Source of the DNA: Sweltsa coloradensis
Taxonomy: Eukaryota > Arthropoda > Insecta > Plecoptera > Chloroperlidae
DNA length: 64,000 nt
Direction: 5' to 3'
Assembly: GCA_024449915.1 (NCBI GenBank)
Contig: JAMZAV010002237.1
Location: forward strand, 43,950 to 107,949
Of this stretch, positions 33,441 to 47,135 are shown in pieces (the first letter of the stretch is position 1; the number at the start of each line of letters is the position of its first letter). The position numbers and the translations under genes were made by a program. The notes under the pieces are model-generated. The model did no database searches. It was not told the origin of the DNA and was given only the letters and a program-made list of their open reading frames with translations.

Positions 33441-35299
33441 AAAATAACTAACCCTCCCCCTACCCTTTCACGATCAAATCCCAAAGTTTTTATAATTGCC
33501 CAACAGTATAAAACCATTGGAACAGATTCTTTTAAAAATATGTTTCACAGCAAGAAAAATATATAAAAAAATTTGTACGTGCCCAAGAATAACCCTAACT
33601 GATCTAAAAATCCTTATCCAATTTTACGTTATTTAAGATGGCCCAAAGCTTCTTCCTTTTGGAAATAAACCCAAAACCCTTTAGCAACATCTTTCATTAA
33701 ACATTTTGATGTAGTATGTAAACCCAATGTAACCTTTCAAAACCCCAACAAAATAACACGCCCGGTTTTCATAAACTAACGCCCTTTGGAAAACAACCCC
33801 CAAATAAAAATTTGAGAAAAAAAAGTAAAACATACAAAATCAAAGGGTCGAGTTATAAAAACCAATTTAAAAAAATCTACTCGGGGGTCCTTTCTATGTT
33901 TACTCCCCTAAAAATTTTCCCCCCCGGATTATAAAAACATATAAAGAACTTAGCCTTGAGCCCTGCAGCATCCCCCAAAACTTACCCAAAAATTTAAAAT
34001 TTTTTAAAAAGGGGAAAGGGAAGGGGGGTTTTTTTATAATTTTAAAATTGATTTAATAAAAAAAGCAAATTTAAAAATTATTTTTCGGGGAAGCTTTTGA
34101 AAAGGTGGGGCGTTTTTACAATATTTTAGGTGTTTTAATGGTGACTTGTTGAAAAAAAAAAAAGTTTTACACGGGGGTTTCAAGGGCTTTCATGAAAGTC
34201 TTGGTAACAGAGTTATTATGTACAAAAAGACAAAAAAAAAGTCATACAGCTACGAAAGACTCCATATAAAAACCCCCCTTAATAACCAAACACCAATAAG
34301 TCCGTCATTTTTCCCAAAAAGCAGATCGAAATCAAAACAATACACGATCTAAAAAAACAATCATGTTTACAGGATTTTTTTTTTTTAAGAAGCGAAAGCC
34401 AAAACAAAAATACACATCTTTTTTTGGTTTCGAGTTAAAAATACTTTACATAATATATCCCTTTCTTCGTATACCCTTTTCCCAAATTTATGGTTTTAAA
34501 AAAAATTAAAAATCACTTCCCCTTTGGGGTAAAACTACATTCCCCCCCCCAAAGTTTTGGCAAAAGAAATTTTGAGTAACTAATAATTTTTTTTAAAGTA
34601 ATAACTCGTACTTATTCTGTTTGTTAAAAATTTTGCAAAGTGGGCGGGGGTTGTTCTTTGTTTTAAAGGTGAAATGCGGTGCCCTTTACGGAGAATTACT
34701 CAAAACCAATCCCCCACGTGCAACGGGTACCCCATAAAAACCATAGTCACATCCAAAGATCCCTTTGGGGGAAGGAGGCTTACGTTTTAAAAAGACTATC
34801 AGCTGCATTAAAAAACTAAAAAAAATTTCCCAAAAAGTTAGAACACTTAGATAAAAAATACAGGCAAAACCCCAAACAGTAAACGGTCTGTTGTTTAACA
34901 ACGCAGATCGTCCCATACAAACACGTCGAGATAACCCCGGGTTAACAGGGTTTCTTGTTAAAGAGTTGCCAAAAAAAACACATCTGGGGTTTAAGAGAGA
35001 TCCTACGAATTTAAAAATTTTAAAACTCAAAAGTCCCTTCTACGTGAAACCTTTAAAAAATGGTGAAAAAACAAATATCCCAAAATAAATTGGCTTTCAC
35101 ACAAAAAAAGTGAAAGGAGCCCTAGACAACGGTAATCGTGGAAAAAAATCAACTTTAATTATTTATACTAGTCCAGAATAATGCAAAAAACACACACCCC
35201 AAAGTTAATTTTTTCCATGTTGAAGCGACCTTAATGTCCAAAACCCATCTGTGCCAAATCCAGTGTTGAAAAATAAAACCATAAAAAAATTACAACACT

Positions 35300-35915
35300 A
35301 AAAATTTAAAAAAACCTTTTATTTACTTTTTTAAAAAGGGTATAAATAAAAATTTCAAAATATGATAATTATAAATTCCCCGGTTTTTGTGCATGCGTTC
35401 AAAATGCCCGAAAAAAAAATTTTGTGTGGGGCCCTCATAGGAACACTTTTTTACAGGGGAACTGGGGTTTCCCTTTCCCGCCCCTCGTGCTTGGAGGGGC
35501 CCCGATATGTTTGGTAGGTGTCTGCCCCGTTTTCCCCACAAGCTTTACATTTGGGGTCGTTTTTTGGTCAACCCCTTTTCTTTATTTAATGTTGACGGGA
35601 TGAGCTTTTTTCACGGAAAAATGTTTGTTACACTTAGACATTTTTGCCCCCTTCCTTCCCGCCCACATGGTTTTTGAAATGGGGCCCGGGTTTTATTTTG
35701 TTGGTTTCCCTCGAGAATGTCCTTGTACACTTCAAATTTTTTAAAACCCCTCCTTGCGTCACAGTCGGGGCTTCGGGGGAAACCGGTTTTGAGACCCTTT
35801 TTCCACTTTTTTATAAAACCCGAGGACAGTCTTGACATTTGATGTCTTTCAGACCCCTGGTTTCCCTTCGGGAAACAGGGCCCCTTTCCTGCCCCGGCAG
35901 CTTTTAAAATTATAA
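35300..35915 (-). pseudogene. lola-like zinc-finger exon, copy C (garbled)
   Basis: Word-level matches to copies A and D in order: 'tcataggaacactttt', 'cacaagctttacatttggggtcg', 'gtttgttacactta', 'gaatgtccttgtacactt', 'cttgcgtcacagtcg', 'cgaggacagtcttgacattt' and 'ggaaacaggg'. A frame cannot be followed because of pervasive run errors. Real coding status is unknown until the region is resequenced. Confidence 0.55.
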
Positions 35916-37613
35916 TTATAATTGAGAGTAAATAAAAGAACCCCACCCTTTTGCTACTTTTCCCTCCCATTATAACAATATGAAAAAAAATACTATCCCC
36001 CAAAAACCTAAAATCTCCACAAACCAGTACCAAGAATGATCCCCACACCACCCCACCCCCAAAACCCAAAAAAAATTTTAATTTTAAATTAACAAATTTA
36101 TTTCTATTTTAAAATTACAAAAGGGAAAAAGGAAAACAGAAGCACAATTAAAAATAAATTCAATTTCAAAAATAAAGGGTAAATAATAGCTTTCGGGGAA
36201 GTAAAGTACAAAAAACCGCTCGGGTTGGACGGGGTTTTTTTGCGAGCACCGGTCGTGCAACATGCCCCCGGGAGTACGACATTCCCTTTTAAAGGCCCCC
36301 ACACAGTGTGGGCCCCCAACGGGTACAAATTCACGTCATCCCTTCCCAAAAGGGGAACTTTGTATCTTGTTTTTTTAACATCATTTTTCCAAAATTTAAG
36401 GATTACCAATAAGTCTTAAAGTCTTGCCCGTTTTTAGCGGGGAAATTTGAAAATGGGAAGAATTTTGTACTTTTAAACCCCTCCAAATTTTAAAAAAAAT
36501 GGGAAACATTTTTTTTTTTTTAAAACCCAACGATGGGTTTTGTTAAAAATCTACACAGAAAACCCGCATAGGTGGTATGTTACATGTGCCAAATTTCAGG
36601 TCGATCAGAAAAAAAGGTGCGACCTTTATCAAACCCAGTAAACAGAATGAAAAAAACAGACATTCAAAGGCCAAAAAAGAGTCAAGTGAAGACGCTCATA
36701 CCCCTTCGCTCAATTGTATGTACACAACATTAAACAAGTAGGGACTTTTCAGAAACAGTTAGTGATTTTTAATAAAATTATGACATGCTGCTATCGAAGT
36801 CAAGAGTTTTTCCCCAAAATCTTAATTTTAATATAATAACCATTTAAACCCTTCACAATCTTTCATCCTCGCATCCCCTTTCCCTTTTTAAAACCCTTTT
36901 ATAAAGTTCTCGGGCGGCAGACGTAAAACACATTTTACCAAAAGCTGCGGTCCCCAAAAAAAAATCGCCTCGCCCCACCGCCCCCAAATTGGGAAAAATT
37001 TTCATTTGCTATAAATTTGGGCCCCAGGATTGGGGGAAAAAGGGAAATGTAATTTAAAGATTTAAAAATGGGTTTTGACTAAAATTAATTTAACCAAAGG
37101 GCCCCCCAAAAAAAAAAATTTATAATCAGCCATGATAACATGAAATTTTTCGTTTTTTTAAAATAAAGTAAACCCAATTTTGCAGATGTATTTCCAAAAA
37201 ATAAATTTTTAAATTTTGTTTCCTTTAAAACTTTAAAGAAATTGTTAATTAAAAAGTGAGACACCTTTGTTTAAAATTTTTTTTTCGTCGGGAAATGAGC
37301 ACGAAAAGAAAAACAAGAGCATAGGGTTATTAAGACGATTTACCCAATGTACAGAAAATTTGGCCCAAGCCAACCAACGGGGAACCCATTACAAAATTTA
37401 CACTAAAATTTTTGGCCCGAATATTCAAATAAAAATTAAAATCAAAAGATTGTAAAAACATTGTAAGTCGGGGGGCAGTTATGTCTACCGCATTCTGTAA
37501 ATACATCCAGTTATGCAAAATAATAAAAGAAAGATTTCATTTTTTAAAACCACAAAACCTTAGAAAATAATATATTACAATCTAAAACTATTTGGGTCAA
37601 ATTGGGCCCCTAG

Positions 37614-37650
37614 TGATAATTATAATTACTCCGCATTTGTGCATGCGTTC
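37614..37650 (-). pseudogene. 3'-end relic of a zinc-finger exon
   Basis: 'tgataattataatt.ctccgcatttgtgcatgcgttc' matches only the last codons and stop of the exon copies, as at 62587-62613. The match stops after about 35 bp. It sits in low-quality sequence. Confidence 0.4.
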
Positions 37651-40600
37651 ACACCTTGGGGAAAAAAGCACCCGGCAACCTCGATTTTAGTTTAAATTAT
37701 TGAAACAGGTTTTTTGTTTCTAAAAAAACATCCCTTTAGACAATTTTTTAAATGGGAAAAGATTGATGTTGGGGGGTTGACCCCGATGAAAATGTATAGG
37801 GGTTTTGAATTTAATCTTACAAAATTTTCCCGGAAAAAAAAGGGAATTTAATACTACATTTAGAAAAGGGGTTAACGGGAACATAAAGGGAAACTATAGT
37901 AAAACAGATTAAATAAAAACCTTTTCAACAATAATAAACCCCCAAAAAACAAAACTCCCTTACCCGGGGGAAGAAAAGCCAAATTTTTCCAAAACAAAAA
38001 CTGATAAATTTAAAAAAATAAATAAAATTAAAATAAATAAAATAATATAACCACACACAAAATATATTATTCAATCAAAATTTATTTAAGCGACTCGTTT
38101 TTATCTTGCTTTTAAAATTTTCCCTTTTTGGCAAAAAATTAGTTACCTTGGGGATAACACGATCTATACCACACTCGTTCTTGATGTGATAGGTTTAAGG
38201 GGCCTTTTAAACGTACACTTTCGTCTTTTTGCAAATTTTTGGGCCAAAGCCCTCTTTCCTAGCCCCGAAAATTCCCTTTTTTAATGGTATAGAGTCTTTT
38301 TTTTTGTTAAAAACATGGCACAAACTGGGAACCGAAATTTTACATCTCTTATGTTAAAAATGCTACGAAAATTTTCCCTCTAAGCCAAAATTTTTTGTTA
38401 AAAGTTGGGAAAAAGTTAGTATTTTTACCGCAATCGTGTATAACAGTAAAACTTCAAATATTTTAAGAATTTTCCCAAAAATTTACTGCATTTTTGGGCA
38501 GCCCCAAAATTTATTCACGCTTTCCCTTCTCCTTTTAAAGGCCACTTCACCCGGGCCACCCCAAAAATTTAAAGTTCTTTTTAAAAAGGGCCCCGTATCA
38601 TCATCCCCCTTCTGACAGTAAGCCAGGGCTGAGGAAGTCTGAAACAAGAATTTTCGATGGGGGTTACTTATTGGTAGTGTTGAACCCGAATGGAGGGAAA
38701 ACAAAACCCTACATTTTATTCCCGAGCTCTGCCGGTTTTTTGAACGGTTATATGTTGCATCTTAAAAGGAGCACCAGCTTTTGCGCAAAGGAAAGGCCCC
38801 CCCTTTTGAAAATTTCTTGCCCAAATTTTGGGTTTTTTTGAACAAAATTTTTTCGATCGAACTGGAAATTAAAAGTTCAATGTAGGAAACCCCAAATTTT
38901 TTTTTGCGAAAATCTCCCTTGGGGACATTTAAAAAGCTCAGATCACTACCACAATTTAGTTTGGGTTTGCACATCCCCGTATGCCCCAAAAGTTGTCCAA
39001 AAACCACTGTTTTTTTTTTTTTTTTTTTTTCCCGTGCCTTACAAAGCGCCCCCGTTTTTCCTGGGCCCCAGTTTAAATCTCCCGTTGTAAAGGTGTTCTG
39101 TGGTAGGCTCCGTTCTCGTCGGGAGACGCAGGAACACTTTAACCCAAAATGGTTAACGTGAAACGTCTTTCCCAAAATTTAAAAAACACCCTAAAAAATT
39201 TCGGGTTTTTTTTTTACAACGTTATATTAGCTTTTATGTGTTTGTTGTCCCGGACGGAATCTTATAATCGATATTTCACCCACTTCCCAAAGTCCGGATC
39301 GAGCCCGAAATTTTTCCAAAACATACGTATTCTTGATGACAATAGGTGAATCAATTGAGAGATTTTCTAAATAATCAAATTTTTAAATTTTGCATAATTA
39401 ATAATTTTAAATTTTATTTTGGGAATCGTTATTTTAACCCCCTTCCCAAAGTCCCCCATGACGAAATTTTTCCCCAAAAAACATATATTTCTTTAAAGGC
39501 AATAGATAATTTAAAATTTTTCCCGATTTATTAATTTAAACAATGAATTTATCATAATTAATAAATCAAAAGTTTTATTTGGGAAAAAGATATTTCACCC
39601 ACTTCCCCAAAAGTCCTCAAACTGAAATTTTTCACAAAAAGACGTAAAATTTTTGATGACCAAAAACAGAATCAATTTCCCCATTCACATAGTGTAAACA
39701 ATTAATTTAATATCCCTTTAATTTTTAAACCCAAACAAATATTTATATTTGGGAAAATTTGTCACAGCTAGTGAGGAAAGGGCCAAAGAGATGTAGAAAT
39801 TCGGACACGTCCAGTTGAGCACATAATTTTATTACAACATTCGTGAGACTTTTAAAAAAAATAAAATAATATTACATGAATTTTTTTTTAAACAAAAAGC
39901 CCCATATTTCTTAAAAGTTAAAAACTAAAAAAAAAAATAAAAACAAAATTTTTTAAAACCCAAAAAATTTTTTTTTGGGGCCTTTTTCCCTTTAAAATAA
40001 AAAAAAAAAAAAAAAAAAAACGTTATTTTGGGGTAAGCTTTTCCCCCTTTCCCTTGAAACAAAACAACAAAATTTTTTAAAAAAATTAAATTTTTTTAAG
40101 GAAAAAAACAAAACCCGGGGGGAGAACGGAAAGATGAAAACCCCAAAAAAAACGCTTTTAAATTTTTTCCCTTTCCCCCCTAGGCCCAAGAAAAAAAATT
40201 TTTTGGGAAAAATTTTTTTTTTAATTTTTTCATTTAAATTAGGCTTTTTTAAAAAATTATTTTTAATTAAATTTTTTTTGTTTCGAAAAAAATTTCCCCT
40301 TTTCCCCCAAAAACCCCCAAAAACCCCCCCGTTAAAATTTTGAAATATAAGGCCCCCCTTCCCGGGAAAAAAAATTTTATGTTTTTAAATTATACAAGGG
40401 GGGCCAAAATTTTTCCCCCTTTACTACCCCCCCAAAAATTATTAATTTTTTTTTTTGTTTGATCTTGTCTTTTCCCAAAACCCGGTGTTTTAAAGGGAAT
40501 CATTTTGAAAAAATTTAAACCCGGCCCCGGTTTTCACCAAAAACTTAAGGGCTTTTTTGGGTACTAGGGGGAAGCAAAAACTTTAATTTTTTACCCCCCA

Positions 40601-40769
40601 AATTTTCCAAATTTTTTTTTTTTTTTTTGCTTTTTTCGTCCAAATTTGGGAAACCCGATCTTTAAAAAGGGGGACTTCCCTTTTTTCCTGGAAAATTAAG
40701 GTTATTTGGTTTTTTGGGGATTTTTAAGAAAGAAAAAAATTTCTCAGAAAAAAAGGGTTTTTACATTTT

Positions 40770-41299
40770 TTTTTAAATTTTTTGTGCGATATTTTCGTCA
40801 CTTTTGGCCGATTCTGACCAAAAGGGTGGGCTACAACGTTCATATTTCACATGGACATTAGGATTATGGTGTTGAAGTACCCTTTTAAAGAAAAAGTTGA
40901 AAAAGTTAGCTAGAATCTATAGAAATAAAGGTTTTAATATTAGTTTTTAAATTTTTAGTGCGATATTTTCGTCACATTTGGAACGATTCTGACCAAACGG
41001 GTGGGACTACAACGTTCAGATTTCACATGGACATTCAGGTTATGGTGATGTAGTACCTTTTGAAAGAAAAAGTTAAAAAACTTAGTCAGAATCCACAGAA
41101 ACAAAGGTTATAATATGAGTTTTTTGAGGTTTATAATACCAATTAACAAGTATAACAATAGAAACTTGACAACAATCCCCTACAATGCATTCAAAAAGCA
41201 CTTGCAAAGGAAAAGTGCAAAAAACGCAAAAACGCAAACAAAAAACTTACAAAAAACCGCTCATCCATCAACGCGGCGGGGCTTTAGCGTTTTCCTAGT
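40770..41299 (+). mobile_element. Helitron/HINE-like element M3 (3' part)
   Basis: Two tandem copies of a unit of about 176 bp ('gtgcgatattttcgtca..tttgg…gattctgacca…acaacgttca…cacatggacatta', repeating at about 40781 and 40957). Then the shared end CGCTCATCCATCAACGCGGCGGG…TAGCGTTTTCCTAGT. The 5' end is lost in the garbled stretch. It is the same subfamily as 50262-51215. Confidence 0.72.
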
Positions 41300-43249
41300 A
41301 ATATTGATGGTAGTTTTTAACGTTAGGTCTTAAGGATACATGATCGAAATGACAGCTTGATTCCTATAGAATATTACTTGGGAAGAGATGTATTGGGTAT
41401 ACATTTTATAATTGGGGAATTTGTAATTTCATAGAATTAAATATGATTTTTATACTTTACGTCATAACTGATCCATAATCTTATCAGGAATGTTAATCGT
41501 TTAATTATGATTATTGTGTAAATGTTCGGTCAATTACATAAGTTATTTTCTTATCTGTTAATGTTTTGAGCACTTTACATACATCATAATTATTTCCTTA
41601 AGCTTTCTGCAATAAACTATTTTAAAATTGAACGTCAGAGACTTTGATTATTCAGATGATCTCATGAGAGGTTACTATGAAAATCAGCATTTGCGACAAC
41701 GTTGGAGATATATTATTCGAGGGAAACAGAAAGCGCGCTCAGGGGTCGTCGTTATAACTGTTTTATCATAAATGATTAATGGGAAAGGAATACAATAATA
41801 AAAAAAATAACAAACAATACAGCCAAAATAATTATTTATCCATAAGATGATAAATGATGCATTACATGTTATAAGATAAAATCGAGGCATGTGCCATTAT
41901 AATCATCCATAAGAAAGGAAACATACAAATATTTTAGGAATTAAACCGTAGTAAACGTCTACAATGGAGCACCAAAGCATGTCATAGGCAGGGTTATGGA
42001 GGCATTTCTCTAGACTAATAATGTGCCACCGCACCAATGTAAGAAAAGGGGTATACAACATTAAACATTATAAATCATGAGTAAAGTCTAGATAGTTGTT
42101 ATTCACACTCTCACTTGGAAACAATTAAACGAGTGAAAAAGAATAAGCGAAACAAACACCTTCAAAAACAACAAACCAGTAGTAGACGAGTAGCTACACT
42201 TCAGATGAGAAGGTTAATACAATGTTCAAGTTAGATTTAATCAAAATGACATATTCATAGACATAACCAATGCCCTCCGGGTGGTTATAGAGGCTACATA
42301 GGTTAAATATCTAGGAGAAAGTCTCAGTTTTTTACGCCTGGATTTGAATAGCGCTCATAAGGTATATAATTATTCATTATCTGGTTTCCACACAAGTCTA
42401 ATTTTTTCATAGTTGATGCAAAGTGAAAAGGCATATTATTCCATATGACATTACTAAGTTTTGTTTGATGATAACTACCAAAATCCACACGTATATTATT
42501 AATAATGTTTAATAATTTGATGTCCATTCACCTGAACTGAAGGGATATATTTTTGTTCTCTAGTATGAAGCCGATTATAGAGTTGACGAGGCAGAATCTC
42601 AACTGATGTCAAGTTCTCGAAGACTTTCACAAGGGCAGACATTTGACGTGATCTAACCTTCTAGGCACACCAAGCTTCTGTTCACATTCTTATCAACTAA
42701 TTATTATAAAGTTTTGATTTCCCTATGATACTAAAAACATAATGTGTAACAAATAAACGATATTAAATTTTAAAGTTGGTCATAAGAATAATATTCAAAA
42801 ATATATATTGTCAAAATGAGTACAAAGTAAACGAAAGAGGGAAAGACAATTTTGTAAAACCAGTTATCTCAGACCATAGTCAGACATGAACATTGATTAC
42901 GAAAATTAATAATCAGCCATCTTATAATGAGATTCAAAGTATATTAGCTTCATGTAAAAGGATAAATTTCCACCAAGAAGGTTTTAAATTTGTTTTTCTT
43001 TGACATTACGAATTGTGTTTAGACACATTTAGTTTATTTGATTGTTGTCGGGCAATAATCTGGAAGAGAAGTGCATTAAAGTGTGAATGACGATTTACCT
43101 AATGTACAGAAAATTAGAATTAGTCGCAACTACGGGAACAAGGCAAAAATGTGCATAATTATATTTAAAGCCAGAAAAATGGCAAATGACAATTACACAG
43201 CAATTTCTCTGCAAAAAGTTTACGACAATTGTAATGGTCCACAACATCT
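41300..43249. repeat. Array segments 'a', 'b' and 'c' leading to copy D
   Basis: This is the most complete flank unit. Segment a is 41380-42100 ('gtcataggcagggttatggaggcatttctctagac'-type landmarks). Segment b is 42110-42650. Segment c is 42780-43249 ('gaccatagtcagac', 'ttgttgtcgggcaat', 'atgtacagaaaatt', 'cacaacatctg'). It is cut at 43249 by the DNA transposon and resumes at 47029. Short frames here are not shared between copies. Confidence 0.65.
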
Positions 43250-46200
43250 GTAGTCCTTTGCATAACGAGAATGACGGTATAAAATTTGGGGCAAAGGATG
43301 ACATATATCAAATGAAAGCTTACGACGAGCACTTTTCAAAAACCATGATATACCTCTGGCAAATCCAGCTTTCTATGTCAAAACCGAGGTCAAGGTCAAA
43401 TTTGTATATTTTAATTAATTTTTAATGAAGTAACAAAAAATGTTTGAAACCTGCAATAAACATTTTTAGGAAGATAAATGTTACAAATTTATATAAAAAA
43501 ATAAAAATTGCCCACTTGACCTTTTTTGACCTTGATTAGGGTCGATTTTCTCAACTTGGTCAAATTGCTTAATTTCTGTCGATTTCTTGGACTATATTCA
43601 TTATATACACGTACTTACTTGTAAATTCTTTATATTTAAGAGTTATAATCGTTATTACACTGTTTATATGGTATCCATTCAAAATGGCGGTCAAAGGTCA
43701 ATAGGTAAGGATCGTCAAAATCCGTCTTATTACTAAAATATTACTTGTGGGTACTCTTAAGACGTAGAATTTAAATTGTAATAATAATTTAACAATAGTG
43801 AATAATAAGACGTAGAATTTAAATGCCATAAAGTCTTAATAAAACGTATTTCTTCTTAGCTAATTATGAAATAACTGAATATATTTGTTAGTCTTCAACG
43901 TTCCGGGTATTTCGGAATTGGTCTGCTGCTGTAACAAAATAAATGCATTTCTAGAACAAACATGATCATGTTCAGATAAGACGATATGATATAGTGTGAT
44001 ATGATTTTTTACCTTAGCAGTTACTGTCCAAATCGTAGGATCCATCAACTTTTGAATCACTGGAATTTCCATGCTGGGTGCCGACATTCGAACTATCTTT
44101 TAGCTTACAAGCATGGTACACTTCAGTTGATTGGCCAAACACTCGCAGGTCAGCATCTTGCAAATACGGGAACAGTTGCACTTGCAGGCTAGGAGATTCA
44201 TGACGGCCATAGGTGCTGGAGTTCCAACCATGCACTCCATGCTCAGATATCCTTCTGCCATGGTTTTCCATCCATAGCCACTTGGATCAGGAACATCAGG
44301 ATTGGCTTCCAAGCAACGTATCCATACCGCTGTTTGGTAGTTCGCTCGCAGGATGTGAAGCAGTAGGCAGTCGTTACAAGGTGGTAACCAATCAGACTTA
44401 ATATCTCCACACTTACTCCTATAAAACTCGTAGCGCAGCTGGTTGACGCTTGATAGAGACGTAGTCAAACAGTACAGTTTACAGACAAAATCCTCGAGTT
44501 TTATATTTATATCGTTAGAAACTCTCCAGTCATGACCCAGCTTGCTTATCTCGACACAGAATGTGAATGTTTTTTCATGGTATTCAAAGCTATCTCTTCT
44601 CCTTTACCACTGAAGGACCTCACCGAGTTAAAACCAGATAGTGCATGGAGGCCAGGGAGGGCGTTGCATATTTCGAATCCCAACGAACTTGCTAGTATTG
44701 ATACATCAGCATATTGTGCTCGATTTCTGGTGCCTCTTTTTAAAAACATTGCTATACCTATTCTGAAAGAAGCCCAAATGCTTGGAACTAAGACATTGAT
44801 GTCAGCTAAAACAATCACTGATGATTTAAACCCATTCACTGATTGTATGCTTGGCGTGAAGAAGAATAAGAGTGTCTGCTTCTTCATATAAAGAAATCAG
44901 TTCTGGACACAGTTTCCATTCATCACTAGTAATTGATATGCACTTTTCTTCACATGTGACATATTATGTTCTATCACCAAGTGTATTTTTATGTTGATCT
45001 GACTTCCAATATTCATACATAAACTTTATAAGCTTGGATTTGTCTTTAGGGTTTTGCAGAAAGCCTCGCCAGTTCCTGCACTTCAAGGGAGTTAATATTT
45101 CCTCCTCTTTGCTGCCGCTCCGAGTTTTTAATCGAAGTCTCTCTGTAGACGTCGAAAACTACGTCCATCCTTTGGCATCCGAATGCTTCTCCTAATACTG
45201 ATGTTAATATGTAAGACGAAATCTCACCAAACGTTTTGTCGTTATGATTACCAGCTTGTACTATACTCATGGCATCGATTATACAAACTTTTGTATCATC
45301 CATAAACTCAGCAGGGGCAGTGATATTTTCGATCTCAATGCCAAGAACCAACTTATTTGTCTTTCGTACAGTGTCATCTGGTGCTGCTAGAGACCATGGA
45401 AGAGGTCCCAGTGGATGTACCAATACGTCTTCAACTGACGACATTCAGCTATCATAATTATTCGCCCAAAAAGTTTCCTGTCTGCTTTAAATTCTATTTG
45501 TTTTCCAGCCTTTGTTGTCTTCAGTGTTTTGTTTAATGATGTAAATGTCTGCAAAAATTTCCTTTTAAGTGGCTCATAAAAAGCTTGAGATGGAGCGTTT
45601 TCAACAAAACATATATCCTTAAAAGTGGTGTAAGCATCATCACCCACTACTTGAGCATTCAATAGATCGCATGCTTTTGATGTTGCTCTGGTTCCGGTAG
45701 ATAGACTTATATAAATCCAGTATCTCCCAAATCCCAATCGAAATAAATTAATCCACTCTTTACCCAACAGATAGCAGACAGAACGTACGTCATTTTCGTC
45801 ATCTATGATTCTGGCGTTTTGAAGATCCTGGTGCTGAAATCCTACGCGTTTTCTAGAGCAAACCTCTCGTAGTTAACGTAGACATGACGATTTATACTCG
45901 TTTTTGAATAGCTTTAGGTTTGAGACTAAATCCATTTGTACCACCGTCGGTTTGCGTGTCTTTATATACTGTTTCCTCAATGTCTGGTCGACCGGGATTC
46001 TGGAGAACGGATTTGAATCACCGAGTTGAACTGAAATCCCACCAGACATGAAATGTGCATGCAGTTCAGGATTGTTCTCATGCAGTTGTAACATATCTAG
46101 ATAGTACACAGGTAGGTATCTTGCATAATTAACTTTGTCGTATGCAAAGCAAAATGGCAATTTATCACGTATTGCAGACAGATGCATAATCCAATGTCCT

Positions 46201-47028
46201 TCTCGGGTGCTTCGTACCAAACGTAGTAAGTAGTATTTCCACCATCTCAAATAGGAAATCCAGAACGTAGATAGTTCGTTGTTTTCGTTCTTCATGCATG
46301 TTCTTCTTCAGGCATCGACAGAAAAACAGATATGACGAAAACGCTTCCAGCGGCTGGGAATTCGCCCTACTCCCCGTAGTGCCCGCAGGAGTAGAATTTT
46401 CGCCTTGACAAGACATTGTAGACAAAATAAATAGGTATTAACGCGAGTACAATATTTCCACAATTTACTTTTCTAATTCAAATTGCTTTTAAAATTCTAC
46501 GTCTTTAGAGTACCCACAAGTATTATTTAAGAAATTCGGCAAAGTTTGATGGTCCTTACCTAATGACCTTTGACCACCATTTTGAATTAATACCATACAA
46601 ACAGTGTGATAATGATAAAAACTCTTTGATGTAAAGTATTTACAAGTAAGTACGTGTATATAATGAATATAGTTCAATAAATCGACAGAAATTGCGCAAT
46701 TTGACCAAGTTGAGGAAATCGACCACAATCAAGGTCAAAAAGGTCAAGTGGGTTATATTTGTATTTTTTTTTTTAATTTTCGAACATTTTTCTTTCTAAA
46801 AATGTTTATTAAAGGATTCAAACATTTTCTGTTACTTAATTAAAAATTAATTAAAATATTTCAAATTTGACCTTTGACCTCGGTTTTGACATAGAAAGCT
46901 GGATTTGCCAGAGGTATATCATGGTTTATTGAAAAGTGCTCGTCGTAAGCTTTAATTTGATATATGTCATCCTTTGTCCCAAATTTTATACCGGTCATGC
47001 CTTTTTGGAGTGTTATGCAAAGGACTAC
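43250..47028. mobile_element. DNA transposon with about 530-bp terminal inverted repeats
   Basis: The left arm (43250-43780) and right arm (46495-47028) are inverse complements, starting GTAGTCCTTTGCATAAC. Landmarks include 'gaccttgatta/tggtcgat' and 'tgtcgatttcttggact', ending near 'acttgtgggtactct'. The 3779-bp element interrupts array segment c; flanks rejoin as 'cacaacatctgtag' then 'catattcagtg', matching copy A. Outer target duplications are ambiguous (a TGTAG-like repeat is possible). It encodes one decayed protein on the minus strand (44100-46425). The superfamily is not identified. Confidence 0.8.
44100..46425 (-). pseudogene. Decayed transposon-associated protein with a nuclease-like region
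   Basis: On the minus strand, homologous blocks lie in order. 46425-45873 has CFAYDKVNYARYLPVYYLDM and SGGISVQLGDSNPFSRIPVD. 45767-45387 has FGRIIMIAECRQLK. 45444-45046 has VHPLGPLPWSLA, CIIDAMSIV and VVFDVYRETSIKNSE. 44887-44546 has GFEICNALPGLHALSG and SFSGKGEE. 44468-44100 has LPPCNDCLLLHILRANYQTAVW and a Cys-rich end (CKCNCSRICKMLTCECL). I recognise this as a multicopy invertebrate protein family with a FEN/PIN-like core, but I cannot name its superfamily. Frameshifts and an internal deletion (about 44890-45046) inactivate it. The Cys-rich C-terminus may bind zinc. Confidence 0.65.
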
Positions 47029-47135
47029 TGTAGCATATTCAGTGTTCCAATTCAAACATGAAAGTTTTGAAGACTATATAATATAATAAAATAATGAACA
47101 CGGCCTTAAAGTATACATCAATTTGACAGTGATAA

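Larger units (their letters stand above)
33440..40760. other. Low-quality sequence, features unreliable
   Basis: Base composition changes abruptly to dense homopolymer runs (A, C, G and T). Words known from other copies appear with letters replaced by run extensions, as in 'ggaactggggtttccctttcccgcccctcgtgc' where copies A and D read 'gaactgcggctccttcccgcactcg'. Recognisable landmarks keep the array order: segment b (34680-35110), exon C (35300-36070), segment d (36720-37400), a 3' relic (about 37614) and segment e (38400-39140). About 39140-40760 is unreadable apart from AT-rich repeats. Open frames in this stretch should be ignored. Confidence 0.75.

Noticed and set aside
35644..40343. Several frames of 60-150 codons in the 35-40 kb region
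   Set aside because: They come from homopolymer-rich, probably erroneous sequence and match nothing recognised.
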